DNA of 64,000 nt, taken from assembly GCA_031271345.1 (NCBI GenBank), contig JAISVX010000005.1, positions 1 through 64,000 on the forward strand, read 5' to 3'. The stretch is from Lactobacillaceae bacterium. GTDB taxonomy: Bacteria > Pseudomonadota > Alphaproteobacteria > RF32 > CAG-239. The notes below the pieces were generated by a model. It was not told the origin of the DNA and did not search any database. It saw only the letters and a program-made list of their open reading frames with translations. The stretch's first letter is position 1. Every line of letters starts with the position of its first letter. Below, in pieces: positions 27,985 to 36,965 of this stretch. The position numbers and the translations under genes were made by a program.

Positions 27985-28803
27985 TTAAATCTCCGCGTCT
28001 TCAAGGAGCAGATTCATCTCCTCCTGAAGCGCTTTCGCTTCCATTGCCGCCCTTGTGGCAAAGTCTTCGCATTTCGAGGCATATATTATGCCGCGGGAAG
28101 AGTTTACCAGAAGACCGCACTGCGAATTCATCCCGTATTTCGCCACTTCCCGCAAACTTCCTCCCTGCGCGCCGACACCGGGGACGAGCAAGAAATGGTT
28201 CGGAACGATACGGCGAATTCCTTCGAGCATTTGCGCTTTTGTGGCTCCGACAACATACATCATGTTGTCTTCGTTTCCCCACTCCTTCGACGTTTGGAGG
28301 ACTTTCTCGTAAAAAGCGCAGCCAACCGCATCGGTTTGCATTTGAAAATCATCGGAACCTTCGTTTGAGGTAAGCGCCAGCAAAACGGCGAACTTGTCTT
28401 CAAACTTAAGGAACGGAGCGACGCTGTCTTTGCCCATATAAGGCGCGACCGTCACTGCGTCTGCCGGCAGATTTTCAAAAAACGTTTTGGCATACATTTC
28501 GCTGGTGTTTCCAATGTCTCCGCGCTTTGCATCGGCAATAACGAAGATTTCGGGGTAGTTTTCCTTGATGTACCCGATTGTACGTTTTAAAACATCCCAG
28601 CCGTACGTCCCCATGCTTTCGTAGAAAGCCACATTAGGCTTGAAGCAAACCGCATACGGAGCGGTCGCGTCGATGATTGCCTGGTTGAAACCGAGCATGT
28701 CGCCGTCAAGACATTCGGGGATTTTTTTCACATCCGTGTCAAGACCAACACAAAGGAATGATCTCTTTGCAATGATTTGTTCAAATAACGCTTGTTTGTT
28801 CAT
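27985..28803 (-). CDS. pyrF: Orotidine 5'-phosphate decarboxylase, long (subfamily 2) type
   Basis: PyrF decarboxylates OMP to UMP. The 272-residue protein belongs to the longer subfamily 2, not the roughly 230-residue form usual in alphaproteobacteria. Motifs are [25 protein letters not shown], the catalytic [14 protein letters not shown] (Lys/Asp pair), [10 protein letters not shown] and [10 protein letters not shown]. The protein reads very much like Bacteroidota PyrF. There is no Shine-Dalgarno sequence, the composition matches convergent pyrE and not the neighbouring core genes, and both are lone cistrons. Together they look like a co-acquired UMP-synthesis pair. Confidence 0.95.
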   Translation of the reverse strand: MNKQALFEQIIAKRSFLCVGLDTDVKKIPECLDGDMLGFNQAIIDATAPYAVCFKPNVAFYESMGTYGWDVLKRTIGYIKENYPEIFVIADAKRGDIGNTSEMYAKTFFENLPADAVTVAPYMGKDSVAPFLKFEDKFAVLLALTSNEGSDDFQMQTDAVGCAFYEKVLQTSKEWGNEDNMMYVVGATKAQMLEGIRRIVPNHFLLVPGVGAQGGSLREVAKYGMNSQCGLLVNSSRGIIYASKCEDFATRAAMEAKALQEEMNLLLEDAEI

Positions 28804-28904
28804 CTTAAATGATTTTTTAGTTAGACAATATAAATATTAAAAATAGCTGATTGCCATCAACTATATATAAAACATACTAAAAATCAACAGATAAAACTTT
28901 TGCC

Positions 28905-30641
28905 TCAATAGCTTGCTTCAATTATTCTGCTTTTGCGCAGTTCATCAATATCGTAGTTCGCTTTGACATTAAGCTGCGGAGCGATGGCGCTGATGATGTT
29001 CGATGCCGTAGGCACGGTATTCCAGCCCGAGGTTACAAAATCCCAGGTTTCTTTAGAGCCTTTTGGCTCGTCAAGCATAACATATAAAGCATATTTCGGA
29101 TTTGACGCGGGGAAAGTGGCAACAAAGGTTGTCATAACTTTTTTGTTTATATACTTGCCGTTAACCAGCTTATTTGCGGTTCCTGTTTTTCCAGCCACCT
29201 CATAACCAAGAACATTTGCTCTTTTGCCGGATCCCTCAACGACAACTTCACGAAGAAGTTTCCTCATGGTTTTTGAGGTTTTTTCCGAGACAACCCTTTT
29301 GCTTCCGCTTTTTTCCGCGCCCTTCACAAGTTTGGGAGGGTTATATATACCGCCGTTAACCATCGCCGAAAACGATGTTATCACATGCAGCGGAGTGACG
29401 GATATTCCATATCCGTAAGAAACCGTGGCAATTGTGGACTCTCTCCACACTTTTGGCACAATCGGATTAGCTTTTTCCGCAATTTCAATATTTAACGGAG
29501 ACAAAAGCCCGACCTTATCAAGAAATTTTCTTTGTTCGTCTTTTCCCAATTTCAAAGCTATCTGAGCCGACCCGATGTTTGAAGAATATATCAAAATTTC
29601 TGGAACAGACAGCCACCTGTTCTCTCCTCTGTAATCGCTAATTGTATTGTAGCTGATTTTAAGAGGTTTGGTCGCGTCGAATTTATCCGTAACTTTTATT
29701 TTGCCGCTGTCTAAGCCCAAGGAAGTATTGAACACCTTAAACACGGAACCTGGCTCGTAAACGCCTTGAGTGGCAAAGTTAAACATCGCCTTATCATTCG
29801 GCAGAGTTCCCGCATTTGGGTCAAAATCAGGCAGAGACACCATAGCGACAATCTCAGATGTGTTAACATCCATCAAAACAGCCACGCCGCCTTCCGCATC
29901 ATATTTTTTAATGCCCGCCATCAATTCTTCCCGAATCGTATATTGAACCGCAGCATCAATAGTCAGATGCAAAGGAATATCCGATTGGGTCAGCCTGTCG
30001 TCAAGCTCTCTTTCAACTCCCGACAAACCTATATTATCAATATTTGTCTTTCCGATAATGTGGGAAAATAAGGATTCATGAGGATAAACTCTTTTTTCTC
30101 CATTTTCAAAATCAAGCCCCGGTATTCCCAAATCATTAATCTGCTTTTGCTGCGAGGGAGTTAAATTTCTTTTTATATAAACGAACGTCGCTTTGCGCCG
30201 GAGCTTCTCAAGCAGCTCCTTTTCATTAAACTCGGTTAGAACTTCGCTCAGTCTATACGCGGATTCTTCCGGCGAAATAACTTTTTTAGGATTCACAAAT
30301 AAATTTACCGTAGGAAGAGATGTTGCGATTATGGCGCCGTTTCTATCGACAATATCCGCTCTTTTAATTGGACGATGAGCAAAAAAACCATTTTTCTCAA
30401 TAATTTCTCCAGAAGCATTTTTATTTATGTTTGGAACCACGCATATATCGAAAAGCCTTATAGTTATTACAAAAAATGCCAAAATAAAAAGAGACATGGC
30501 AAAAAAGATTCTATTTTTGCACATATAAACATGGTCTTTTTCAAAACCATAATTAAAACTGCTGTTTTTATTTACTTTTATTTCCTGTCCCAGAGAATAA
30601 AAACTTCTTCTTTTTTTTCTGGGTAATATATTTCCAAACAT
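28905..30641 (-). CDS. ftsI: Septal peptidoglycan transpeptidase FtsI (PBP3, class B PBP)
   Basis: FtsI crosslinks septal peptidoglycan. The 578-residue protein has a cytoplasmic tail, one membrane anchor (about residues 42-64), a pedestal region beginning RPIKRADIVDRNGAIIATSLP, and the transpeptidase domain with SxxK in PGSVFKVFN, SxN in YSSNIGSAQIA and KTG in VAGKTGTANK. Length is typical. It is the last gene of mraZ-rsmH-ftsL-ftsI. murE, murF and later dcw genes do not follow, since the reverse strand continues with acquired pyrF. Confidence 0.96.
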   Translation of the reverse strand: MFGNILPRKKRRSFYSLGQEIKVNKNSSFNYGFEKDHVYMCKNRIFFAMSLFILAFFVITIRLFDICVVPNINKNASGEIIEKNGFFAHRPIKRADIVDRNGAIIATSLPTVNLFVNPKKVISPEESAYRLSEVLTEFNEKELLEKLRRKATFVYIKRNLTPSQQKQINDLGIPGLDFENGEKRVYPHESLFSHIIGKTNIDNIGLSGVERELDDRLTQSDIPLHLTIDAAVQYTIREELMAGIKKYDAEGGVAVLMDVNTSEIVAMVSLPDFDPNAGTLPNDKAMFNFATQGVYEPGSVFKVFNTSLGLDSGKIKVTDKFDATKPLKISYNTISDYRGENRWLSVPEILIYSSNIGSAQIALKLGKDEQRKFLDKVGLLSPLNIEIAEKANPIVPKVWRESTIATVSYGYGISVTPLHVITSFSAMVNGGIYNPPKLVKGAEKSGSKRVVSEKTSKTMRKLLREVVVEGSGKRANVLGYEVAGKTGTANKLVNGKYINKKVMTTFVATFPASNPKYALYVMLDEPKGSKETWDFVTSGWNTVPTASNIISAIAPQLNVKANYDIDELRKSRIIEASY

Positions 30642-30657
30642 TCAGCCTCTGTAAAAA

Positions 30658-31044
30658 CTATCTTTGAGCATTTACATAAACCTTAAGGTTTCTTTTATGC
30701 TCAGCATAATTACCAACTTTTTTCCGGGCAATCATCCGCCTATTATTGTCGAAGTTCCCATTTTCGAATGGTAACGCAGAATAGTTAATAATTTGTTCAG
30801 CTTTCACGGGATTTAATGAAATATGTTTATCAACAAGATGTTTTAGCCTTGAAGGAGAGTTCAAGTGGCTCCATTCCGCTTTCAAAACATGGATGGATTT
30901 TATATCGCTCTGAATATCGGAGTTTATTCTTTGAAGTTCTTTTTCCAAAGATTGAACCTGATTTTTCATTATAAACATGCCGAAACCAACCAGACAAGTT
31001 AAGGCAAGCCATAGACTTATTGTCGCTGTTCTTGTTCCATTCAT
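30658..31044 (-). CDS. ftsL: FtsL-like cell division protein
   Basis: This small bitopic protein of 128 residues has one N-terminal membrane helix (ATISLWLALTCLVGFGMFIM) followed by a heptad-rich coiled coil (QVQSLEKELQRINSDIQSDI) and HLNSPSRLKHLVDKH. The last resembles the conserved LNSPxRLexLA segment of alphaproteobacterial FtsL. FtsL pairs with FtsB and activates FtsWI. Sequence conservation is low in this family, so the call rests on topology, coiled coil and position between rsmH and ftsI. Confidence 0.85.
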   Translation of the reverse strand: MNGTRTATISLWLALTCLVGFGMFIMKNQVQSLEKELQRINSDIQSDIKSIHVLKAEWSHLNSPSRLKHLVDKHISLNPVKAEQIINYSALPFENGNFDNNRRMIARKKVGNYAEHKRNLKVYVNAQR

Positions 31045-31068
31045 CTCTTGTTTCTCCTTGAAGCCATG

Positions 31069-31980
31069 TTATTTTACTCCGTACCGCAATTTTGCCGAAC
31101 GAGAACGTCTGTTCGCGCTTAACTCATCCTTTGACGGCGCGATTGCTTTCGACACTTCGCTCAACACTGCTTTTTCTTTTGTAACTTCCGGCATATACCT
31201 TGACGCATTCGGGGTTTTTCCGCTTTTTTCTTTGAAAAAGTTCTTAACAATTCTGTCTTCCAGCGAATGGAATGTCACAACAACCAGCCTTCCTCCGACA
31301 TCTAACAGAGAGGCCGCCGATTCCAAACCTCTTTCAAGCTCGCCAAGCTCGTCATTAACCGCTATTCTTAAAGCTTGAAAAGTTTTTGTCGCGGGGTCTA
31401 TATCTTTGCCGCCGCCTACAACTGTGCGGATTATGCTTGCAAGCTCAGTGGTTGTTTCTATCGGATTATGTTTTCTATAATCGGCAATTTTCTTTGCTAT
31501 TACTCTTGATTTGCGTTCTTCGCCATAATTATAAATTAAGTCCGCCAAGTCTTTTTCCGACAAATCGTTTACCAAATCTTTTGCGGAGATTCCATCGCAA
31601 GACATTCTCATATCAAGCGGAGCTTCTTTGGAAAAGGAAAAACCTCTCGCGCCCTCATCAAGCTGCATAGATGAAACCCCAATATCAAAAACGAAACCAT
31701 CCACCTGCACATCGGGAGCGATTAGTTCCGCTATATCGCCAAACCGACCCAAAATAAAATTGAATCTGCCGCCATACGCCTTTTTAAGCTCATTTGCTCT
31801 TGAGATAACATTTGGATCCCTGTCAACCGCATAAACTTTGCAGTCCGCAGATTTAAGTATCGCCTCCGAATAGCCGCCATTGCCAAATGTGCAGTCCACA
31901 TAGGTCTTGCCATCTTTTATATCCAAACTTTGCAAAACCTCTTTAAGCATTACTGGAAAATGTTTTTGCTTTTCGACCAT
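31069..31980 (-). CDS. rsmH: 16S rRNA m4C1402 methyltransferase RsmH
   Basis: RsmH methylates N4 of C1402 in the decoding centre. The 303-residue protein has HFPVMLKEVLQSLDI at the N terminus, the SAM motif YVDCTFGNGGYSEAIL, VDGFVFDIGVSSMQLD, the GFSFSKEAPLDMRM segment, and the C-terminal LVVVTFHSLEDRIVKNFF and RSRSAKLRYG. The ATG overlaps the mraZ stop as TAATG, so translation is coupled. Confidence 0.97.
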   Translation of the reverse strand: MVEKQKHFPVMLKEVLQSLDIKDGKTYVDCTFGNGGYSEAILKSADCKVYAVDRDPNVISRANELKKAYGGRFNFILGRFGDIAELIAPDVQVDGFVFDIGVSSMQLDEGARGFSFSKEAPLDMRMSCDGISAKDLVNDLSEKDLADLIYNYGEERKSRVIAKKIADYRKHNPIETTTELASIIRTVVGGGKDIDPATKTFQALRIAVNDELGELERGLESAASLLDVGGRLVVVTFHSLEDRIVKNFFKEKSGKTPNASRYMPEVTKEKAVLSEVSKAIAPSKDELSANRRSRSAKLRYGVK

Positions 31981-32420
31981 TACTTATCTCCTTTGCCGAG
32001 AGACGGACGGTTCTTTAAAGCTTCTTTGCGAATTCTGTCTTCTTCTTTTTTCCAGTTTTCTGAATTCCAAATTTGAAACTTTTTGCCTTTACCGACAAAA
32101 ACAGCGGTATCTGTAATTTCCGCATGGGACAGCAATTTTTCCGTGAGCAATACTCTTCCTGTACTGTCGAACTGAAACCTCCTTGCGTCGCCAAAAATTA
32201 TGCTGGTTAAATCATCCTGCTCCTGGGAAAAGAAATCTAACGAGGTTTCAATATCAACCGCAAGCTTGTCTAAAAGCTCTTCCGTGCAGCCCTCAATACA
32301 TGGCGAAGTCAAGCTTCTGTAGCACACTATTTCAGTTGATAAATCTTTAACTATCGCACGGTAATCCGCAGGCAAGGAAACCCTGCCTTTAGAGTCTACC
32401 TTGTTTATTACTGTATCCAT
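31980..32420 (-). CDS. mraZ: Transcriptional regulator / division protein MraZ
   Basis: MraZ is an AbrB-like DNA-binding protein that autorepresses the dcw operon. The 146-residue protein contains two SpoVT/AbrB half repeats, each with the D-x-x-G-R motif: DSKGRVSLP near the N terminus and DSTGRVLLTEKLL in the second repeat. The start is ATG 32420, where GAGAAGAAA lies upstream and the family's usual beginning is reached; a longer frame to 32456 would add a basic leader. Four MraZ boxes overlap its promoter. Confidence 0.94.
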   Translation of the reverse strand: MDTVINKVDSKGRVSLPADYRAIVKDLSTEIVCYRSLTSPCIEGCTEELLDKLAVDIETSLDFFSQEQDDLTSIIFGDARRFQFDSTGRVLLTEKLLSHAEITDTAVFVGKGKKFQIWNSENWKKEEDRIRKEALKNRPSLGKGDK

Positions 32421-32477
32421 GAAAAGAAAATTTCTTCTCAATATACGTCTCCGCAAAAAGTTAAAATATATTTAAAT

Positions 32478-32506
32478 AGTATATCATGGGATTTTATGGT
32501 ATGCAA
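32478..32506 (-). promoter_or_regulatory. mraZ (dcw cluster) promoter
   Basis: On the minus strand -35 TTGCAT (32501-32506) and -10 TATACT (32478-32483) are separated by 17 nt, about 60 bp before the mraZ ATG. Confidence 0.65.
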
Positions 32507-32521
32507 TGGGAATTTTTGGAA
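32487..32521. promoter_or_regulatory. Four MraZ boxes at exact 10-bp spacing
   Basis: On the plus strand TGGGA, TGGTA, TGGGA and TGGAA begin at 32487, 32497, 32507 and 32517, each pair separated by exactly 5 nt. This matches the known TGGGN-N5 repeat bound by MraZ. The boxes cover the -35 to -10 interval of the mraZ promoter, so binding should block RNA polymerase. Confidence 0.85.
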
Positions 32522-32761
32522 TCATAACTATTTTTTAACCGAATAATCAATATTTGGTATATCCATAAATAAAAAACACCATATATTGACCAGCGGCATT
32601 TAAGAAATTTTAATAAATTGTTGATAAGGCTGTGCATAACATTAAAACGCGGATAAAAATGCTCAAAGAACAACCACATACACTGTATTTGTTATTCCGA
32701 ATCGGAAATTAAAAACTTTAGAGCAGACAATGACAATACGGCGCATGTTTTATAAAAACAC

Positions 32762-32790
32762 TTGCTTTTATTTACCCAAAATATTAATCT
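32762..32790 (+). promoter_or_regulatory. rnpB promoter
   Basis: TTGCTT (32762-32767) and TAATCT (32785-32790) with a 17-nt spacer place the transcription start at about 32796, exactly the predicted 5' end of RNase P RNA. Confidence 0.7.
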
Positions 32791-32795
32791 TCGGA

Positions 32796-33168
32796 AAGGT
32801 GGTCGGATAGCTGCGCCAAACATATCTCGAAAGAGGTTTGGCGAGGAAAGTCCGGACTTCATGGAGACAAAGTACCAGATAACGTCTGGCTGGGGAAACC
32901 CAAGGGAAAGTGCCACAGAAAATTACCGCCCGCCGTCGCGAAAGCTATGGTGGGTAAGGTTGAAAAGGCGGGGTAAAAGCCCACCGCAGAAATGGCAACA
33001 CTTCTGGCAAGGTAAACCCTACTTGAAGCAAGACCAAGAATGGAGATTATGCAGAGCGTTTCCACTCTGTTCCTAATGGTAGGTCGCGTTGAGCTAATAT
33101 GGCGACATTTAGCCCAGATGAATAGCTATCGCTTGAAAAAGCACAGAATCCGGCTTATAGACCACCTT
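32796..33168 (+). ncRNA. rnpB: RNase P RNA (bacterial class A)
   Basis: This is the catalytic RNA that trims tRNA 5' leaders. The universally conserved core is present: GAGGAAAGTCCGGACTTC near the 5' side (from about 32844), the ACAGAA segment and CCGGCTTAT at the 3' side (33143-33158). The ends AAGGTGGTC (32796-32804) and GACCACCTT (33160-33168) pair to form helix P1, and a T-run follows. The length of about 373 nt is normal. It lies between mraZ (divergent) and lpxC. Confidence 0.96.
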
Positions 33169-33194
33169 ATTTTTTATTGATATGGAGTTTTAAT

Positions 33195-34049
33195 ATGCAA
33201 CAGCAAACTGTAAAAGAATTTAGCATTGACGATGGGATAGGACTGCATTCCGGAAATATTGCAAAATTAAGATTTCTGCCCGCAAAAGAAAACACGGGCA
33301 TTGTTTTTAGAAGAGTCGATTTAGAAAATAAACCAGAAATCAAAGCTTTATACAGTAATGTTGTCGATACAAAAAACTCTACGAATCTCGGATTTGACGG
33401 CAAAATGTATGTCAGAACAATTGAGCATTTAATGTGCGGTTTATATATGGCGGGCGTGGACAATGCAATTGTTGAAATAGATAATGAGGAAATGCCGATT
33501 TTTGACGGAAGCGCCTCAATATTCAGCGAAATGTTCAAAAAAGATAAAATCATTGCCCAAAATGCCCCAAGAAAGTTTTTAAAAGTAAAAAAAGCCGCGG
33601 GTTTTACAGATAACAATGGAAACACCGTATCTATCAAACCTTATAACAACGGCTTAAAAGTAAATTTTGAAATAGAGTTTCCCTCCCCGATTGTCGGACA
33701 TCAAATGTTTTCGGCAAAAATTGATAATGATATTTATCAAAAAGAGATTATGGATTCCCGCACTTTTTGCGAAAAATATCAGGTGGATTACCTACAGTCG
33801 ATAGGCTTGGCAAAAGGCGGAAGTTTAGATAACGCCGTTGTTTTAGACGGAGATAAAATCCTCAACCCCGGCGGGCTTCGCCATGAAAAAGAATGCGTCA
33901 ATCATAAAGTTTTAGATATAATCGGAGACATGTATACTTCGGGATACCATATTATCGGTGAAATAACAGCTTCTAAAACTGGACATTTTCACAGTAATGA
34001 GTTATTAAAAATATTGTTTAGCGATACTGAAAATTATGAAATAATTTAG
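33195..34049 (+). CDS. lpxC: UDP-3-O-acyl-N-acetylglucosamine deacetylase LpxC
   Basis: LpxC performs the committed zinc-dependent step of lipid A synthesis, implying a lipopolysaccharide-bearing outer membrane. The 284-residue protein has the paired-domain fold: GIGLHSG at the start, the zinc histidine in RTIEHLMCGLY, FDGSA, and the second site HKVLDIIGDMY with His and Asp ligands, plus the catalytic His in GHFHSNELL. ATG 33195 is chosen because GGAG lies upstream; an earlier in-frame start at 33177 overlaps the rnpB 3' flank. Confidence 0.96.
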   Translation: MQQQTVKEFSIDDGIGLHSGNIAKLRFLPAKENTGIVFRRVDLENKPEIKALYSNVVDTKNSTNLGFDGKMYVRTIEHLMCGLYMAGVDNAIVEIDNEEMPIFDGSASIFSEMFKKDKIIAQNAPRKFLKVKKAAGFTDNNGNTVSIKPYNNGLKVNFEIEFPSPIVGHQMFSAKIDNDIYQKEIMDSRTFCEKYQVDYLQSIGLAKGGSLDNAVVLDGDKILNPGGLRHEKECVNHKVLDIIGDMYTSGYHIIGEITASKTGHFHSNELLKILFSDTENYEII

Positions 34050-34058
34050 GGATAAAAA

Positions 34059-34802
34059 ATGCCAAAAATAAAAGCTTTATTATCTGCGCTGCTAGTTATG
34101 TTTGTTATAACTGGATGCGCAAGCACCCCTCAGGAAAAAAAGGAATATTCCGCCGAAGGTCTCTATATGAGAGGTTATAAATATATGGAAAGAACGTCAT
34201 ATAAACAGGCGGCGACGTATTTTGAGAGGCTTGAGATTGAGCATCCGTATTCCAGATGGGCGGTAAAAGCCAAAATAATGACCGCTTACGCACATTATAA
34301 AGCCAAACAATATGACGACGCTGTTATGGCGCTGGACAGATTTATCAGGTTTCACCCGGGAAACAAAGACGTTGCTTACGCATATTACTTAAAAGCAAGG
34401 TGCTATTACGACCAAATCGGCGTTATAGAAAAAGACCAAAGCGTAACTGAAAAAGCTTTTGAAGCTCTAAATCAGGTAATTTTGCGTTTCCCATATACCG
34501 AATATGCCGAAGACGCCAGAGCCAAAGCCGTTCTCGCATTTAATTATATGGCGGGGCAGGAAATGGAAGTCGGATACTATTACTTAACGCAGAAAAATTA
34601 TCTTTCCGCATTAAACAGATTTTCAACCGTTGTAAACGAGTATCAGACAACGACTTATATTGAAGAAGCTTTGTTCCGCCAAATTGAAGTATATGTTACT
34701 CTAGGTTTAGGCGATGAAGCCGACGGCAATTTAAGAGTTTTAGAACATAACTATCCAAAATCCGAATGGACCAAAAAAGCTCAACAGCTTCTTAAAAAAT
34801 AG
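34059..34802 (+). CDS. bamD: Outer membrane assembly lipoprotein BamD
   Basis: BamD is the TPR lipoprotein of the BAM complex that inserts beta-barrel proteins. The 247-residue product has a lipoprotein signal with lipobox ITGCAS (Cys20) and about five tetratricopeptide units, for example YMRGYKYMERTSYKQAATYFERLEIEHPYS and AYAHYKAKQYDDAVMALDRFIRFHP. It follows lpxC by 9 bp and precedes recN by 7 bp, the order common in alphaproteobacteria. Confidence 0.95.
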   Translation: MPKIKALLSALLVMFVITGCASTPQEKKEYSAEGLYMRGYKYMERTSYKQAATYFERLEIEHPYSRWAVKAKIMTAYAHYKAKQYDDAVMALDRFIRFHPGNKDVAYAYYLKARCYYDQIGVIEKDQSVTEKAFEALNQVILRFPYTEYAEDARAKAVLAFNYMAGQEMEVGYYYLTQKNYLSALNRFSTVVNEYQTTTYIEEALFRQIEVYVTLGLGDEADGNLRVLEHNYPKSEWTKKAQQLLKK

Positions 34803-34809
34803 GTAAAAA

Positions 34810-36471
34810 ATGCTGCTATCGCTCGCTGTCAGAAATTTAGTTCTTATCGATAAGTTAGATTTAGACTTTAATCAGGGTTTAAGCGTGCTTACCGGCGAAA
34901 CAGGCGCGGGCAAATCTATTTTGCTTGATGCTCTCGGTTTGGTTCTTGGAGACAGGGCAGAAACATCTTTAATCAGACACGGTGAAGATAAACTGACTGT
35001 AAGCGCCATTTTTAAGGTTAACAACGCCCATCCCGTATATGCTGTTTTAGATGAATATGAAGTTGATACCGACGGCGACGAAATAAGCATTAAAAGGACT
35101 TTGGACAAGGAAGGCAAAGGGAAAATCTTTGTCAATGACCAGCCGGTTACCGCAAAGCTTTTAAAAGAAATCGGCAAACTGCTGGTTGAAGTTCACGGGC
35201 AATTTGACAACCACGGTTTGTTAAACCCCGCCAATCATCTGGGCGTATTAGACGCTTACGGAAACTATCCCGAACTTCTTGACGCGGCAAAGACCGATTA
35301 CCAGAATTATAAAATCAGCAGAACCAAGAGGATTGAAGCTTCCGCCATTTTGGAAAAAGCAAAAAAAGACGAGGAAAATCTACGCCACTGGATTAACGAG
35401 CTGGAAAAATTGAAGCTGGTTCAAAACGAGGAAGAAGTTTTAGCGAAAAAAAGACTGGAACTAATGAATGCGGAAAAGCTGATTGAGGGTCTAAATTATG
35501 CTTATAACGCATTAACTCAGGGAACGGATACTCCTTCCGCCATCAGGCAGGCAGCAGCGGCAATCTCAAAAGCCAACCAGTTTGTCGAGGGAAAATACGA
35601 CGATATTATTGAAATGCTTGACCAGGCGCTGATACTTGTCAGCGAAGCGGCAAACTCTATTGAAGGCTCTGCGGAAACAATATCGTCTGACCGAAACGAG
35701 CTTGAAAATATTGAAGGCAGGTTATTTGCCCTTAAAGCCATGGCAAGAAAACATAATACCACCGTCGCCATGCTTTCGGATACTCTGGCAAATTTCAGAA
35801 ACCAGTTAAGCACAATCGAACTTGGAGAAGAAAATATAAACAGCCTTCGCAAAGAAGAAGAAAAAAACAAACTGGAATTTTTAAAAACCGCAAAAGAGCT
35901 GTCGAAAAAGAGAATTGAAGCGGCAAAAAACCTTGATAAAAATGTGATGCTGGAACTTGCGCCATTAAAAATGGAAAAAGCAAAATTTATTACCATTATT
36001 GAAGAGGTCGATGAAAACTCTTGGTCTGCCAGCGGCATTGATAATGTATATTTTACCGTTTCAACAAATCCTAACTCTCCTCAGGGACCAATCAATAAAA
36101 TTGCGTCAGGCGGCGAACTCGCAAGATTTATGCTGGCGCTAAAGTTAAACCTCGCGCAAAGCTCAAGCGTTAAAACCATGATATTTGATGAAATTGACAC
36201 AGGCATAGGCGGAGCAACCGCTCAGGCTGTCGGAGACCGACTGGCTAGGCTTGCGAAAGACGTTCAAATTTTGGTCGTTACGCATTCCCCTCAGGTTGCC
36301 GCCAAAGGCGACAACCATTTTAAAGTTGAAAAATTTACAAAAAACAATATCACCACTACAAAAGTCGTTGAACTTGACAAAAAAGAAAAGCAGGAAGAAA
36401 TCGCGCGCATGTTAAGCGGCGAGCAAATATCCGAAGAAGCAAGAGCTGCTGCGAATGTTTTAATCGGATAA
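34810..36471 (+). CDS. recN: DNA repair ATPase RecN
   Basis: RecN is an SMC-like protein in double-strand break repair. The 553-residue protein has Walker A LTGETGAGKSILLDALGL near residue 30, a shortened coiled-coil midsection, and the C-terminal ABC signature IASGGELARFMLALKL, Walker B KTMIFDEIDTGIGG and H-loop VTHSPQVA. It ends the lpxC-bamD-recN block; ligA, often next in this lineage, is elsewhere in the window. Confidence 0.96.
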   Translation: MLLSLAVRNLVLIDKLDLDFNQGLSVLTGETGAGKSILLDALGLVLGDRAETSLIRHGEDKLTVSAIFKVNNAHPVYAVLDEYEVDTDGDEISIKRTLDKEGKGKIFVNDQPVTAKLLKEIGKLLVEVHGQFDNHGLLNPANHLGVLDAYGNYPELLDAAKTDYQNYKISRTKRIEASAILEKAKKDEENLRHWINELEKLKLVQNEEEVLAKKRLELMNAEKLIEGLNYAYNALTQGTDTPSAIRQAAAAISKANQFVEGKYDDIIEMLDQALILVSEAANSIEGSAETISSDRNELENIEGRLFALKAMARKHNTTVAMLSDTLANFRNQLSTIELGEENINSLRKEEEKNKLEFLKTAKELSKKRIEAAKNLDKNVMLELAPLKMEKAKFITIIEEVDENSWSASGIDNVYFTVSTNPNSPQGPINKIASGGELARFMLALKLNLAQSSSVKTMIFDEIDTGIGGATAQAVGDRLARLAKDVQILVVTHSPQVAAKGDNHFKVEKFTKNNITTTKVVELDKKEKQEEIARMLSGEQISEEARAAANVLIG

Positions 36472-36476
36472 AAAAA

Positions 36477-36505
36477 TTGACAAAAATTTTGTTTAATGAT
36501 ATTAT
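36477..36505 (+). promoter_or_regulatory. Promoter of the SET-domain gene
   Basis: TTGACA (36477-36482), a 17-nt spacer and TATTAT (36500-36505) form a near-perfect sigma-70 promoter starting 5 bp after the recN stop. Confidence 0.75.
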
Positions 36506-36547
36506 GCACTCAATAAATTTTACTATTGATAACCTAAAAATATCATT

Positions 36548-36943
36548 ATGATACTAATAAGCTACGAAGTTAAAAACTCTGCTGTTCATGGAACTGGTAT
36601 CTTTACAAAGGAACGCATAAAAAAAGGCTCGTTGATTGCAAAAGCCAGCCCTATGTTGGACCTGAACATACCGCCTTCCGTTTTCGAAACTCTGGAAAAA
36701 AGAGAAAAAGACGAAATTCTTTACTGGGGATACTACGACAAACGCAGCGGAAACTACCATGTTGATTTCGACAATACAAAGTTTATCAATCACTCAAAAG
36801 ATGGAAATGTTACCTGGGACCCGGCTCATCAAGATATGCATCTAATCGCAAAAAGAGATATAGACATCGGCGAAGAGCTAACCCAAAACTATCTGGAGTT
36901 TGAAAGTATTGAAGAGCTTCAAAAAAGAGGCATAAGCCAGTAA
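36548..36943 (+). CDS. Small SET-domain protein (putative protein lysine methyltransferase)
   Basis: The 131-residue protein is a minimal SET domain. It shows the opening VHGTGIFTKERIKKGSLI, the SAM/lysine-channel motif KFINHSKDGNV and the closing GEELTQNYLEF with the conserved tyrosine. Bacterial SET proteins of this size occur in Bacteroidota, Chlamydiae and others, often by transfer, and may methylate host or self proteins. There is no pre- or post-SET cysteine cluster and no signal peptide. It has its own consensus promoter, a strong terminator and no Shine-Dalgarno sequence. Confidence 0.85.
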   Translation: MILISYEVKNSAVHGTGIFTKERIKKGSLIAKASPMLDLNIPPSVFETLEKREKDEILYWGYYDKRSGNYHVDFDNTKFINHSKDGNVTWDPAHQDMHLIAKRDIDIGEELTQNYLEFESIEELQKRGISQ

Positions 36944-36965
36944 AACGGCGAAAAGCTGAACATTA

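Noticed and set aside
32762..33076. Open frame over the RNase P RNA
   Set aside because: The region has all conserved rnpB elements and pairing ends; the frame is incidental.
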